Source of the DNA: Anaerolineales bacterium
GTDB lineage: Bacteria > Chloroflexota > Anaerolineae > Anaerolineales > Villigracilaceae
NCBI GenBank assembly: GCA_919902735.1
Contig: CAKKRM010000252.1
Coordinates: 1-59,424 of the forward strand
Reading direction: 5' to 3'
Length of the DNA stretch: 59,424 nt
Shown here piece after piece: positions 7,862 to 17,337 of this stretch. The notes under the pieces were generated by a model. It searched no databases, was not told the DNA's origin, and saw nothing but the letters and a program-made list of their open reading frames with translations. A program made the translations under genes and the position numbers. Positions within the stretch are counted from its first letter, which is position 1. The number at the start of each line of letters is the position of its first letter.

Positions 7862-8857
7862 ATGTCCACCATTACCATCCCCGCGCGCACGAACGCGAAC
7901 ACGCACCCCAACCTGCGCCCCCTCAGCATATTGCGAGACCTGCCCGCCGTCGCAGACCTCATCGAACTATGCTTCTCCGAAACCATGGACAGCGAAGGCA
8001 AACGCTACGTGCAGGATATGCGCCGCGCAGGCAGCGACAACTCCTTCATCAAATGGGCCAACCGCGCCGCCGAAACCACCTCGCTTCCGCTCACTGGCTA
8101 CATTTGGGAGGAAGACGGACGCATCGTCGGCAACGCCAGCCTCGTGCCCTTCAAGCATCGCAAACAACGCATCTACCTCATCGCCAACGTCGCCGTCCAT
8201 CCAACCCATCGCGGCAGGGGCATAGCCCGTGCCCTCACCGAACGCGCCGTCCAGCATGCCCGCGAAAAAAAGATAAACAACATCTGGCTTCACGTCCGCC
8301 ACGACAATCCCCAGGCCATCCACCTCTACACCCAACTCGGATTCATCGAACGCGCGCGCCGCACCTCCTGGCAGGCCGCCACTGACCTTCATCTTCAAAA
8401 ACTGGATACAGACATCGCCATCACAAGCAGATATTCAACCCTCTGGCAGACTCAACTCAACTGGCTTTTGCGCCTCTATCCCCCCGCCCTGGCCTGGCAC
8501 CGCGACTGGAACATAAACTCGCTGAGGCCTGGTTTCTGGAACTGGCTCTACCTGCTTTTCATAGACATGAACATCCGTCAATGGGCTGCAATGCGTCCTT
8601 CGACAGGCTCAGGAACCGACCTGCAAGCCACGCTCTCGTGGATTCCCAACAGGCGGGGAGAAAGCCTGTTTGCAGCAGCAGGCCAAAAGTCCGACCCCGA
8701 AGCGTTGACCGCTTTGCTCATTCATGCGCGCCGCGAAATCTATCATCACTACCCAAACATCGCCTTCGATTTCCCCGTCAGCCAGTTTGACGAAGCCATT
8801 GCCGCCGCAGGCTTCAAACCCACCCGCACCCTCATCTGGATGCAGGCAACTTCCTAG
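7862..8857 (+). CDS. GNAT-family N-acetyltransferase
   Basis: 331 residues. The N-terminal half carries a GNAT fold: the sequence VAVHPTHRGRGIARALTE (about residues 116-133) is the acetyl-CoA-binding motif A, followed by the LYTQLGF strand typical of motif B. The C-terminal half is less conserved and may be a second, degenerate GNAT-like domain. Substrate not predictable. The open frame runs upstream to 7676, but that extension is Pro-rich and includes heptamer repeat sequence, so ATG 7862 after the -10 box is preferred. No obvious operon partner. Confidence 0.75.
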   Translation: MSTITIPARTNANTHPNLRPLSILRDLPAVADLIELCFSETMDSEGKRYVQDMRRAGSDNSFIKWANRAAETTSLPLTGYIWEEDGRIVGNASLVPFKHRKQRIYLIANVAVHPTHRGRGIARALTERAVQHAREKKINNIWLHVRHDNPQAIHLYTQLGFIERARRTSWQAATDLHLQKLDTDIAITSRYSTLWQTQLNWLLRLYPPALAWHRDWNINSLRPGFWNWLYLLFIDMNIRQWAAMRPSTGSGTDLQATLSWIPNRRGESLFAAAGQKSDPEALTALLIHARREIYHHYPNIAFDFPVSQFDEAIAAAGFKPTRTLIWMQATS

Positions 8858-8872
8858 AAAAATTTGCGTATG

Positions 8873-8980
8873 TCATTGCGAGCGTACTTTGCGAAGCAAC
8901 CCTCTGTTAAATATGAGATTGCTTCGTCACACACCGCCCTGCGTTTTGTGCAGGGAAGAACGCTCTTCGCAATGACATAA
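8873..8980. repeat. Palindromic repeat of the ATTGCGAG/CGCAATGA family
   Basis: Starts with TGTCATTGCGAGCG and ends with CTCTTCGCAATGACATA, with an inner pair GCGAAGCAA / TTGCTTCG. It is the same family as the unit at 7055-7141. Confidence 0.55.
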
Positions 8981-8997
8981 CAACAAAAGGAGTACGA

Positions 8998-9372
8998 ATG
9001 ACAAAATTTTTAATTCGCTGGGGCATCAATGCGCTTGCCTTATATCTGGCAGTGCTCATCGTGCCGGGCATCGAATACTTTGGCGAGTGGACGGGCTTTC
9101 TCTGGCTGGCGCTTATCTTTGGCCTGCTCAATGCGCTCCTGCGCCCCCTGCTCAAATTTCTCACCTGCCCATTGATCCTGCTTACGCTGGGCTTGTTCAG
9201 CATCCTGATTAACACGCTCATGCTCATCCTCACCAGCAACATCGGCCAATCCTTCGGCATTGGTTTCACTGTGGACGGCTTCTGGCAGGCTCTGCTCGGC
9301 AGTTTGGTGATCAGCTTCGTCAGCGTGGTCATGAGCCTCATCCTGCGCGATGAATTGAAGGGCAAGAAATAA
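8998..9372 (+). CDS. Phage-holin-family (type 4) membrane protein
   Basis: 124 residues with four membrane helices covering almost the whole chain. It has the conserved pattern of the Phage_holin_4_2 / DUF360-like family: an N-terminal LIRWGINALALYLA helix, a FGLLNALLRPLLKFL segment and a LTLGLFSILINTLML helix. Family members are widespread in bacterial chromosomes; most are not near phage genes and their function is unknown. Strong AAAGGAG ribosome site before ATG 8998. A hairpin terminator lies about 80 bases downstream, so it is probably transcribed alone. Confidence 0.85.
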   Translation: MTKFLIRWGINALALYLAVLIVPGIEYFGEWTGFLWLALIFGLLNALLRPLLKFLTCPLILLTLGLFSILINTLMLILTSNIGQSFGIGFTVDGFWQALLGSLVISFVSVVMSLILRDELKGKK

Positions 9373-9452
9373 AGCGCCTATCCGTATAACGGATTGCAGG
9401 CTTCAGTCTGCCTGGGCAAGCGGACTGAGACCCGCGTTGCGAATGGCAAAAC

Positions 9453-9489
9453 AAAAACCGCGACTTTTTGAACAAGTCGCGGTTTTTTG
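9453..9489. terminator. Hairpin terminator
   Basis: AAAACCGCGACTT pairs with AAGTCGCGGTTTT and a T-run follows. Lies between convergent genes ending at 9372 and 9507 and can serve both. Confidence 0.75.
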
Positions 9490-9506
9490 TTAATGAAGCT
9501 GGGATG

Positions 9507-11162
9507 CTACTTGATATGCAAAGCGGATGCGCTCAACATCGTAATTATCAACTGTAAATTGTTGGCGAGCAACAAGCCAATGAACACAAGCAGTGAAACC
9601 TGAAACCATCTTTTATCGGCAAGTTCCCTCCATGCCAGCGCAAGGAAAAGAAGAATGGCGTAGGTCCAGTTGGCGGCGTAGAGAAAGACGTCTTTGCCGT
9701 AGCGTAGGTGAAGAGCAAAATAGAATAACAGAAGCAGGATGAAGGTAAGCGGGAAGCGGTTATCCTGCTTTGTAAAATTTTTCAGGAACAATATCCCGCC
9801 AAGCGTTATAAATCCCAGCCAGATAAATGCGGTGGTTGTGCCAAGCGATGTTTCGTACTGGCTGATGCGCATTGGTTCTTTTTTGATGGAAGCCCTGAAC
9901 ATCCATACTTTCAGGAAAGGGATTTCCTCTTCGAGGATCAACGGGGTGGGGGCCACGAAACTGTGTAGGAACATGACCCGCGCCAGGTACGCACCGCGCT
10001 GGAGGGTGGGCGGGAAGGAATTGTGCCCTTCACTGCCGTAGGTGGAGAGATCGAAAAAATAGGGCTGGGAGTTGGGATAAACCCAGTTGCTGAGCAGGGT
10101 CAATGGGACAACCAGCGCGGCAACGATCAACCCATACTTGACCCATGCTTTGATATTTCGCTTCACCAGCAGGTGCGCGATGACTGTCTGCCCAAAGTTG
10201 GAGATCGTAATTCCGAAGGCTGCCAGGCCGGCAATCACCAGGGCGGGCAGGGGCTTGTCTTTTAGCAGGAGCACGAGGAAGATCAACGCCGCCGCTGCCA
10301 GAAAGATATATGTCTCGATCAGTGAGCTGAATACAAGCTGAGCTGTCGAAGCCCCGAACAGCGCGGCCATGAGCATGGCGTACAACGAATTGCCGATGAC
10401 GTTCTTCACAAAATACCAGACGAGGAAAACGCAGAGCGCGCCCGTCAAAGCCACTAGCACGAAGGTGGCGTTTAGCTTGTCGCCTTTAAGCAGGAATGCG
10501 GTCAGCGCAACCAGCGGGCGGATGATGATGAGGACGAAGGGATGCACCGAACGCCAGTAGTAATCGCGGTAGTTTTCGGTGGCAAACCGCCAGCGCCAAA
10601 GGTTGCTGTCTGCATCAAAGAAAATATCGTCCACGTCAAAGGCGGGCTGGCTGAATATGGAAACGAGGATCAAATACAGCGAGAAGAAAAAAACGGCGAG
10701 GATCAAGCCGCCGAGGTTTTCATCGACCCATTTGAGGAAGCTGGATTGATCGAGTTTTTTGCTTTTGGCAAATGACAGCCCCCACATGGAAAGCGGCAGG
10801 GATAAAATAACCGCCGCGATGAAGCCGCCTAATGAACTGGCCTCAATCTGATAAGTCCCTGCATTGAACAGGCTGGGGAAGTTTCCAGCGGTTTTGAATA
10901 GGGTCCCTGCAAAGGCGGAGAGAATGCCGAAGAGGGCAGCGATTATGCCAAAGTCGGAAAGAGGCGTTTTTTTTCTTTCAAGCAGGCGCTGAACGATCAG
11001 GCCGATGCAGGAGTGAGTCAGCAGGGTCAGCAGGAAAGTTTCATAATTTGTTGGGTAGAAGTTGGTCAGGAATGCGACAATAAAATAGGTGAAGGGAATT
11101 CCCAGCAGCGAGGCTGTGAGGAAGCGTGTGTTTATGAAGCGCACGTTTGCCAGCCTGGTCAT
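9507..11162 (-). CDS. GT-C-like polytopic membrane protein (paralog of the upstream gene)
   Basis: 551 residues with about 12 or more membrane segments. It is clearly related to the upstream gene: both carry an acidic loop (FFDADSNLWRWR here, VFEADAGPWFAI there) followed by a VHP-containing segment and RPLVAL / RPFVSL. Acidic first loops are usual in GT-C glycosyltransferases, which use lipid-linked sugars, but no known family signature was recognised, so the sugar role is an inference. Start overlaps the upstream stop by four bases, indicating coupled translation. No signal peptide apart from the first membrane helix. Confidence 0.7.
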   Translation of the reverse strand: MTRLANVRFINTRFLTASLLGIPFTYFIVAFLTNFYPTNYETFLLTLLTHSCIGLIVQRLLERKKTPLSDFGIIAALFGILSAFAGTLFKTAGNFPSLFNAGTYQIEASSLGGFIAAVILSLPLSMWGLSFAKSKKLDQSSFLKWVDENLGGLILAVFFFSLYLILVSIFSQPAFDVDDIFFDADSNLWRWRFATENYRDYYWRSVHPFVLIIIRPLVALTAFLLKGDKLNATFVLVALTGALCVFLVWYFVKNVIGNSLYAMLMAALFGASTAQLVFSSLIETYIFLAAAALIFLVLLLKDKPLPALVIAGLAAFGITISNFGQTVIAHLLVKRNIKAWVKYGLIVAALVVPLTLLSNWVYPNSQPYFFDLSTYGSEGHNSFPPTLQRGAYLARVMFLHSFVAPTPLILEEEIPFLKVWMFRASIKKEPMRISQYETSLGTTTAFIWLGFITLGGILFLKNFTKQDNRFPLTFILLLLFYFALHLRYGKDVFLYAANWTYAILLFLALAWRELADKRWFQVSLLVFIGLLLANNLQLIITMLSASALHIK

Positions 11163-13213
11163 CCGCCAAAATAGGGCGACAGTCCGCGTAAAATGATAAA
11201 GATGAAGCGGGCGTTGTTTGCCATTGCCATGAGCAGGAAAAGGGTTAGTGCGATTTGAAACCAGCGTTTTTCCGCCAGCTCTTTTAAGGAGACTGCCACG
11301 AAAAAGACAACCAGGAAGGTGAAATAGGGGGTGTACAGGAATAACTCAGTGCCGTAATTCATGTGCAGGAAAAAGTTGAAGGCAATACTCCCCAGCAGGC
11401 CGAGCAGGAGGGGGGTATCTTCGGAATGGATATTTTTCAGGAAGAACGCCAGCGATGCTGCAAGCAGGATGAGCCAGAAAGCGAGTGGGATGTTTGCCAG
11501 TCCCTGGTACCATGCGACAACGCGGTCTTTATAATCGTAGGTCTTGAAGTCGATGAGTTGAGTACCCGTCTGTTTGCCAGTGAAATCCTCGATGGGCGTG
11601 GGGGCCAGCATTCCATACAGGAATACGGTTCTTCCCACGACCTTGGCGCGGTTCACCATCTTTTCAATTGGATTCCCCGCAACAGGCTGTGAAAAACGGG
11701 CTTCAAAGAGAATATCCTGAGGCACATAAAAGAAGGACTGGTTGCCGGGATACAGCACGCTCACAAAGGCCGTCAGGGCAATTCCCGTTGCAAGCAAAAT
11801 GACGCCATAGCGCACCAGCCGCCAGAAGCCAAATTTTTTGAAGAACAGGCCGATCATACTTTGCGCGATGTTGGTGAGGGTGACGCCGAAAACAAGCAGG
11901 CCTGCCGGTACCAGCACGGAAAAGCGCTTTTCGTCCGCTTGAATGAGGAGGAAGAAGAAAACCAGGGAAGCCATGCCAAAAACATAGGTTTCGGTGAGCG
12001 ACCCGAAGAGCAGGTGCGAGGCCGTTGTGCCGAGCAGCGCGGCAAAGAGGAAGGCATAGGTATCCTTTTGCGCCGCGCGTTTGACGAAGATCCACGCCAT
12101 CAGTGCGGCCGATCCGCTCATTGTTGCGATGGCGATCATGGGGGCCAGGAACCATTTTTCGGCTACGAAGAGGCGGATCAAACTGACGAAGGGACGGAGG
12201 GTGAGCAACACCAGCGGATGCACGGCGCGGTTGACGTTAAATCCTTCGGGCAAGCCGAGGATGGCAAACCAAGGCCCGGCGTCCGCCTCGAAGACGATGC
12301 TGTTTAAACTAAAGGTGGGATGGTTGAAAGCGCGCGCAAGGATTAAGTTCACCAGAAAGATCATGGCGCCCGCATAGATACCCGGCAGGTTTTCTTTAAT
12401 GAAGGAAAAGATTTTTGTTTTTCTGAAGGCTCGATACATGCCGCGTGTTTCAATTTGCTCCAGCGCTAAAATGCCCCAGGCTCCGCCAACTATAGCGCTG
12501 GAAAGATAAAGATCGAGCCATTCGCCGGGGATTTGAAAATACCCTGCCTGGAACATGGCCGGAAACCGGGCGCTGATGTAAAAAATGATCGCCGCGAATA
12601 TGGGCGGGGTTAAGGCAAGCAGGATATTCAACCCGTTGCTTAGAAATCCATCCTTAAGGGAATGCGCGGCGCGGCGTACGAGATAGTAGCCAAGGATGTT
12701 GATGGGAAGGATGAATGACATCGAGAAGGTAATGATGTGAAACCTGCCGTCCAGCGTGCCGCTGAAAAAGCCCACTATCCCATAGGTAACCGACAAGCTC
12801 AATAAAAACCCAAGGAGGTAATGCCAGACGGAATGAGTTGGACTCAGCCGTTCCAGGGCTGGCGCGGCTGGGAGCATTAAGGTGAATAAGGCAAGCGCAA
12901 AGGCAAAGGCGCCGAGATAATAGATACGCGACGTTCCAACGGGCAGCACGGTTTCGATTGCGGCGATGAGGGCAAACAGGCCAAATGCGAGAAGAATGCC
13001 GGGCTTTCGTTGTACGAACCACGCCCAGAATTTTGGGAATATTTCAAATAGCAGGAATCCCATTGCAAGTGTGGGGACGGCGACGAGCATAAAACGATCC
13101 ATGCTGTTCTCATACCCGGAGTAATCAAAATAGATGACGGCAGAGGGAAAGCTGACGGCGAATGCGATGGATAAACTGAATCCCACCCTGAATAAAAATT
13201 GAAATAATTTCAT
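11159..13213 (-). CDS. GT-C-like polytopic membrane protein
   Basis: 684 residues with roughly 15 hydrophobic segments. The N-terminal third is an extra membrane block absent or shorter in its downstream paralog. The middle carries the shared acidic-loop segment (EADAGPW, then RAVHPLVLLTLRPF), which resembles the first extracytoplasmic loop of GT-C glycosyltransferases. The family is not recognised with certainty. It leads a two-gene unit with the gene ending at 9507. ATG 13213 is the first Met of a clean signal-anchor-like start. The pair may be an old tandem duplication. Confidence 0.7.
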   Translation of the reverse strand: MKLFQFLFRVGFSLSIAFAVSFPSAVIYFDYSGYENSMDRFMLVAVPTLAMGFLLFEIFPKFWAWFVQRKPGILLAFGLFALIAAIETVLPVGTSRIYYLGAFAFALALFTLMLPAAPALERLSPTHSVWHYLLGFLLSLSVTYGIVGFFSGTLDGRFHIITFSMSFILPINILGYYLVRRAAHSLKDGFLSNGLNILLALTPPIFAAIIFYISARFPAMFQAGYFQIPGEWLDLYLSSAIVGGAWGILALEQIETRGMYRAFRKTKIFSFIKENLPGIYAGAMIFLVNLILARAFNHPTFSLNSIVFEADAGPWFAILGLPEGFNVNRAVHPLVLLTLRPFVSLIRLFVAEKWFLAPMIAIATMSGSAALMAWIFVKRAAQKDTYAFLFAALLGTTASHLLFGSLTETYVFGMASLVFFFLLIQADEKRFSVLVPAGLLVFGVTLTNIAQSMIGLFFKKFGFWRLVRYGVILLATGIALTAFVSVLYPGNQSFFYVPQDILFEARFSQPVAGNPIEKMVNRAKVVGRTVFLYGMLAPTPIEDFTGKQTGTQLIDFKTYDYKDRVVAWYQGLANIPLAFWLILLAASLAFFLKNIHSEDTPLLLGLLGSIAFNFFLHMNYGTELFLYTPYFTFLVVFFVAVSLKELAEKRWFQIALTLFLLMAMANNARFIFIILRGLSPYFGG

Positions 13214-13237
13214 TCAATAAAATCTCCAGATATTTGT

Positions 13238-13267
13238 ATGGAGTCCGATGTAATGATCGGACTCCAT
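13238..13267. terminator. 12-bp inverted repeat between small gene and membrane-protein pair
   Basis: Arms 13238-13249 and 13256-13267 (ATGGAGTCCGAT and its complement). No clear T-run, so termination is only possible. Confidence 0.4.
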
Positions 13268-13282
13268 CGTTGTTGCAGGGTG

Positions 13283-13465
13283 TTACTTTAATTCGCGCAC
13301 GAGCTGCAGGAACTCCGTCCATTCCTCCTGAAAGAAGTGTACGGTGACGTTGTTTATGTCGATGTGATAGGTGACTTCGCCATCGGGTTCTTCGGCTTTC
13401 CAGGCGAGGAAGTTTTCGGTCTCTGCGAGGGTGCCGGTGCGGGGTTCGTTGTTATTGTTGGTCAT
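13283..13465 (-). CDS. Small acidic hypothetical protein
   Basis: 60 residues, acidic, no membrane segment. It begins with an Asn-rich stretch and has a compact beta-rich core (about residues 25-60, with YHIDINNVTVHFF). ATG 13465 follows AAGGAGAATATC, a good ribosome site. It lies 48 bases downstream of the AI-2E-type transporter gene on the same strand. Function unknown; the composition suggests a small cytosolic domain rather than a chance frame. Confidence 0.6.
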   Translation of the reverse strand: MTNNNNEPRTGTLAETENFLAWKAEEPDGEVTYHIDINNVTVHFFQEEWTEFLQLVRELK

Positions 13466-13513
13466 GATATTCTCCTTGGGTGGATATCGTTTTAAAACAA
13501 TGCTGCGGGGAGG

Positions 13514-14728
13514 TTATTTCCCTTTTTTGAGTTTCAAGCTGAGGGTACGCAGGAAGCGTCTGATCAAGACGAGGAGGCGTGACCCGAAGGGAGGGGGCGT
13601 TTGATGAAGTTCCTCTTCGGGCCAGGGATTCACATCCAGCATTTTTCGCATGGTGTATTTCCAGAGCAATGTGGCTGTGGCAAGCATGGGGGCGGCGATA
13701 ACGACGCCTAGAATTCCAAGCAGGTTGGCGGCGACGATGGCCGCGACCAGCACCGCAGCGGGGTGGACTTTGAGCGCGTCGGAAAGGATGCGCGGGGAGA
13801 CGATGTTGTCGAAGACCTGGTCTATCACCAGCGCAATGAGGAGCACCAGAAGGGTGTAGTAGAAGGGCGAAAGGCCGAGTAGTTTGTAAACTTGAAAATA
13901 GGAGACGAGCACGAGGATGACCCAGTTGATGGCGGGGCCAATGTATGGAACAAAACGCGCAAGCCCCGCGAGGAATGCGAGGCCGATGGCGTAATGCACC
14001 CCGAGGACGCTCAATACGATGGAGTAAACAATGACGGTGAGGAAGAAGATGATGACTTGTCCGCGCAGGAATGCGTTCCAGATGCGCCCGAGTTCGCGGG
14101 TGAGGCGGGCCAGGTCCTGGGCGTAGCCGGGGACGTCTACAATGATGATGCGGTCTCGCAGGCCGCCGCTTTCGGCAAGCACAAAGTAGGAGACGAGGAT
14201 GACGAATAACGTCCAGCCGAGGAAGTTGGCGGCGCTGCCTGCCACGGTTCCAAGCAATGTGCCGGTGCGGCTTAATAAGGGTTGCACCATGCCGAGTACC
14301 TGACTGCTCAGGTCTCTCAAGTCGAGCGCGCTAAAATCCAGTTTGAAGGGGCCAAATTGATAGACTTTCCCTGAAATATTTGCGATGAGTTCAGGGAGGG
14401 TTTTGATCGCATCCTGCAGGATGATGACCAGGCTTTGGATCTGTTGCACCAGCCCCACGCCGCCGAGTGTGAGCAGGCTCAGAAAAATAATGATGATGAC
14501 AAGGTAGATGATGCCAACGGATGCGTTCCAGGAGAAGCGCAGTTTCCTTTGGAAAAAATCGGCGATGGGGTGAAATAGATAGGAAAAGACAAGCGCAATC
14601 AGCAGGGGGCCGATGATGAACTGGAATTTGACGAGCAATGCGCCAATGATGACGATAATGGTGAGGGCGACGACCAGTTTGGTATTTGTGCCCCAGGAGG
14701 GGGAGGCGGGATTTTGTGGCTGTGTCAT
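13514..14728 (-). CDS. AI-2E family transporter
   Basis: 404 residues. The layout fits PF01594: two N-terminal helices, a central hydrophilic region (about residues 110-185), then closely spaced helices with GLARFVPYIGPAINW and the late segment VLVAAIVAANLLGILGVVIAAP. Family members export or exchange small molecules (autoinducer-2, or sodium/proton exchange in some); the substrate here is unknown. The cytoplasmic C-terminus is basic and Pro-rich. Probably co-transcribed with the 60-residue gene that follows. Confidence 0.9.
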   Translation of the reverse strand: MTQPQNPASPSWGTNTKLVVALTIIVIIGALLVKFQFIIGPLLIALVFSYLFHPIADFFQRKLRFSWNASVGIIYLVIIIIFLSLLTLGGVGLVQQIQSLVIILQDAIKTLPELIANISGKVYQFGPFKLDFSALDLRDLSSQVLGMVQPLLSRTGTLLGTVAGSAANFLGWTLFVILVSYFVLAESGGLRDRIIIVDVPGYAQDLARLTRELGRIWNAFLRGQVIIFFLTVIVYSIVLSVLGVHYAIGLAFLAGLARFVPYIGPAINWVILVLVSYFQVYKLLGLSPFYYTLLVLLIALVIDQVFDNIVSPRILSDALKVHPAAVLVAAIVAANLLGILGVVIAAPMLATATLLWKYTMRKMLDVNPWPEEELHQTPPPFGSRLLVLIRRFLRTLSLKLKKGK

Positions 14729-14843
14729 TTGGTTTAGTCCATGCGGTACATTATGCGGTGAAAGGGCTGGGAATTGGTTGTTTTCATTTTATCAAAGATG
14801 AATGATTTTACAACATTAACGGGTATGGCGGGGATTGGATAAA

Positions 14844-15026
14844 AAAACGGGTACATGGCTATTCCAAGGTCAGGAAAATCTTAACGCGAATTCCGCGAAA
14901 AGGCGAAAGACGCGAATTTTTCATTTATTTTCGCGTAAATTTGCCTGATTTGCGTTTTTCGCGTTAAGCCTTGCTACAAAATTAAAAAGATGTCAAGCGA
15001 CCTTGGAAAAGCCATGAAAACGGGTA
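14844..15026. mobile_element. MITE-like element copy 1 with 10-bp flanking direct repeats
   Basis: Terminal inverted repeats begin CATGGCTATTCCAAGGTC (14854) and end GACCTTGGAAAAGCCATG (15016). The direct repeat AAAACGGGTA lies immediately outside on both sides (14844-14853 and 15017-15026), like a target-site duplication. The interior is a second palindrome beginning TTAACGCGAATTCCGCG and ending TTTTTCGCGTTAAG. No coding capacity. Confidence 0.7.
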
Positions 15027-15152
15027 TAGCGCAAAAGTTTCGGTAAATTTCTGCAACAACCGTCTAACGCAAAGGCGCAGAGCCGCAAAGCATTAAAATC
15101 CTGGCGCCTTTGCGGTTTGGCGTTAAAGCTCACGGCAGTTTTGCGCCATACA
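15024..15152. repeat. Second inverted-repeat unit with GCGCAAAA ends
   Basis: Ends GTATAGCGCAAAAG (about 15024) and TTTTGCGCCATACAC (about 15139-15153) are near complements. Inside, CTAACGCAAAGGCGCAGAG pairs with a CTTTGCGGTTTGGCGTTA segment. Built on the same nested plan as the adjacent MITE. Confidence 0.45.
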
Positions 15153-15335
15153 CTAAAAAAACTTGGCTTAATCAGGTATGGCTTCTTTTTTTGATTAAAA
15201 ACCTACGCGTCGTTAACAGAATTCTTGCATAATTCGTTTAAGATAAACCCACATAAAAAGTGACGATCATCTTCTTACTCTAAAGGGCGCTTCGCAAGAT
15301 GACTGTCACTTACAAGATCATGTAAGGAGTTCATT

Positions 15336-17222
15336 ATGGGAAAAATCATAGGCATTGACCTGGGCACGACCAACAGTGTTGTCTCTGTTATCGAAGGAGG
15401 CACACCCACTGTGATTACCACAGCCGAAGGCGGGCGTTTATGCCCGTCTGTTGTGGCGTTTAATAAAAATGGCGAGCGCATGGTGGGGCAAACCGCAAAA
15501 CGCCAGGCGGTTGTGAATGCGGATAATACAATCTATTCCATCAAACGCTTCATTGGCCGCCATTTTGAGGAAACCAGCACAGAACGAAGCATGGTTTCCT
15601 ATCAAGTAATGCAAGGGCCTGCGGGCGATGTGCGCGTCAAAATCCCGGTAACGGGACGGGAATATTCCCCGCAGGAGATCAGCGCCATGGTGCTGGGCAA
15701 GCTAAAGTCGGATGCGGAGGCATATTTGGGCGAGCCTGTCACGCAGGCGGTCATCACCGTGCCCGCGTATTTCAATGACAGCCAGCGCCAGGCTACAAAG
15801 GATGCGGGCAAGATCGCGGGATTGGAAGTCCTGCGCATCATCAACGAACCAACCGCTTCCGCCCTCGCCTATGGGCTGGATAGGAAAAAGAATGAAACGA
15901 TCCTCGTCTTTGACCTGGGCGGGGGCACCTTCGATGTGTCTATCCTTGAAGTTGGGGAAGGCGTGATTGAAGTAAAAGCCACGAATGGCGACACGCACCT
16001 CGGCGGCGATGACTGGGATCAGAAGATCACCAACTGGGCCGCGGACGAATTCAAGAAGGACCAGGGCATTGACCTGCGGTCTGACAAACAGGCGTTACAG
16101 CGTATGCGCGAAGCCGCCGAAAAAGCGAAGATCGAACTCTCTACCGTAATGGAGACGGAGATCAACCTGCCCTATATCACAGCCGACGCGAGCGGGCCGA
16201 AACACTTGCAATTGAAACTCAGCCGCGCAAAATTCGAGCAGATGACCGAAGACCTGCTCACCCGTTGCCGCCATCCGTTTGAAGCGGCTTTGAAAGATTC
16301 TGGTTTAAGCGCGGATAAACTCGATGAAGTGGTTCTGGTGGGCGGTTCCACCCGGATGCCGATGGTTGCAGACCTGGTGCGGAAATTAACTCAAAAGGAG
16401 CCCAACAAGGGCGTGAATCCTGATGAGGTTGTGGCGATTGGCGCGGCCATTCAAGGCGGCGTGCTCGGCGGCGAAGTGAAGGATATTTTGCTGCTCGATG
16501 TGACCCCGCTCTCCCTGGGTGTGGAAACGATGGGCAGTGTGATGACCGTGATGATCGAACGCAACACCACCATCCCTGTCCGCAAGACGGAGGTGTATTC
16601 CACGGCTGGGGATAATCAGACGGCTGTGGACATCCACGTTTTGCAGGGCGAGCGCCCGATGGCGAACGACAACATGAGCCTGGGCAGATTCCGACTCGAT
16701 GGAATTCCACCTGCTCCGCGCGGCATTCCACAGGTGGAAGTGACCTTTGACATCGACGCGAACGGCATTTTGCATGTGACAGCAAAAGACAAAGCCACAG
16801 GCAAGGAACAAAAGGTTGCCATTACTGCATCCACAAATTTGAACAAGAACGATATTGACCGCATGATGCAGGAAGCCCGCCAGAACGAAGCCGCAGACAA
16901 GAAACGCCGCGAGGTGATCGAGGTAAAGAACAACGCGGATAACCTTTCGTACCAGATCGAGAAGTCACTGCGTGAGCTTGGCGACAAAGTTCCCGCCGCT
17001 GAAAGAAGCTCCATCGAAGGCAAGGTTAGTGAACTGAAGCAGGCCGCGCAGGGCGATGATGTGGACAAGATCAAGAAGCTCACTGAAGAATTGCAGAATA
17101 CCTTCCACGCGCTTAGCCAGCAGTTGTACGCGCAGGGGCAGCAGCAGGCTGAGCCTGAAGGCGGCCCATCGTCAAGCCCGTCACAGGATGGGGATGTGAT
17201 CGATGGGGAAGTGAAAGAGTGA
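15336..17222 (+). CDS. dnaK: Chaperone DnaK (Hsp70)
   Basis: 628 residues, full length. ATPase domain from residue 1 with GIDLGTTNS (phosphate loop 1), [29 protein letters not shown] (phosphate 2) and [14 protein letters not shown] substrate-binding domain follows with [14 protein letters not shown], then a helical lid and a disordered Gln/Pro/Ser tail. The tail ends DVIDGEVKE rather than the EEVD-like ends of other kingdoms. Prevents aggregation and refolds proteins with DnaJ and GrpE, neither of which is adjacent. Strong GTAAGGAG ribosome site. The upstream gap shows no CIRCE element; heat-shock control by another factor is possible. Confidence 0.97.
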   Translation: MGKIIGIDLGTTNSVVSVIEGGTPTVITTAEGGRLCPSVVAFNKNGERMVGQTAKRQAVVNADNTIYSIKRFIGRHFEETSTERSMVSYQVMQGPAGDVRVKIPVTGREYSPQEISAMVLGKLKSDAEAYLGEPVTQAVITVPAYFNDSQRQATKDAGKIAGLEVLRIINEPTASALAYGLDRKKNETILVFDLGGGTFDVSILEVGEGVIEVKATNGDTHLGGDDWDQKITNWAADEFKKDQGIDLRSDKQALQRMREAAEKAKIELSTVMETEINLPYITADASGPKHLQLKLSRAKFEQMTEDLLTRCRHPFEAALKDSGLSADKLDEVVLVGGSTRMPMVADLVRKLTQKEPNKGVNPDEVVAIGAAIQGGVLGGEVKDILLLDVTPLSLGVETMGSVMTVMIERNTTIPVRKTEVYSTAGDNQTAVDIHVLQGERPMANDNMSLGRFRLDGIPPAPRGIPQVEVTFDIDANGILHVTAKDKATGKEQKVAITASTNLNKNDIDRMMQEARQNEAADKKRREVIEVKNNADNLSYQIEKSLRELGDKVPAAERSSIEGKVSELKQAAQGDDVDKIKKLTEELQNTFHALSQQLYAQGQQQAEPEGGPSSSPSQDGDVIDGEVKE

Positions 17223-17261
17223 AGTGCATATTACGTGGTACGTATTGCGTAATTTGTAAAA

Positions 17262-17305
17262 ACAGAACGGGCGATCAGTTTATGCTGGTGGCCCGTTCTG
17301 TTGTC
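17262..17305. terminator. Hairpin terminator after dnaK
   Basis: ACAGAACGGGC (17262-17272) pairs with GCCCGTTCTGT (17291-17301) around an 18-base loop. Convergent with the gene ending at 17338. Short repeats of a TTACGTR-like unit lie just before it. Confidence 0.55.
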
Positions 17306-17337
17306 AGCGGGGAAAATGAATCTCGAAACCGAATCAG

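Larger units (their letters stand above)
14729..15335. other. Gene-free region between transporter and dnaK, filled by repeats
   Basis: No credible gene. Holds a miniature inverted-repeat element with flanking direct repeats (14844-15026), a second inverted-repeat unit (about 15024-15152) and the 5' leader of dnaK. No CIRCE-type operator (TTAGCACTC and its complement) was seen before dnaK, so HrcA control is not supported. Confidence 0.7.

Noticed and set aside
15153-15335. CIRCE heat-shock operator before dnaK
   Set aside because: No TTAGCACTC with its inverted partner was found.
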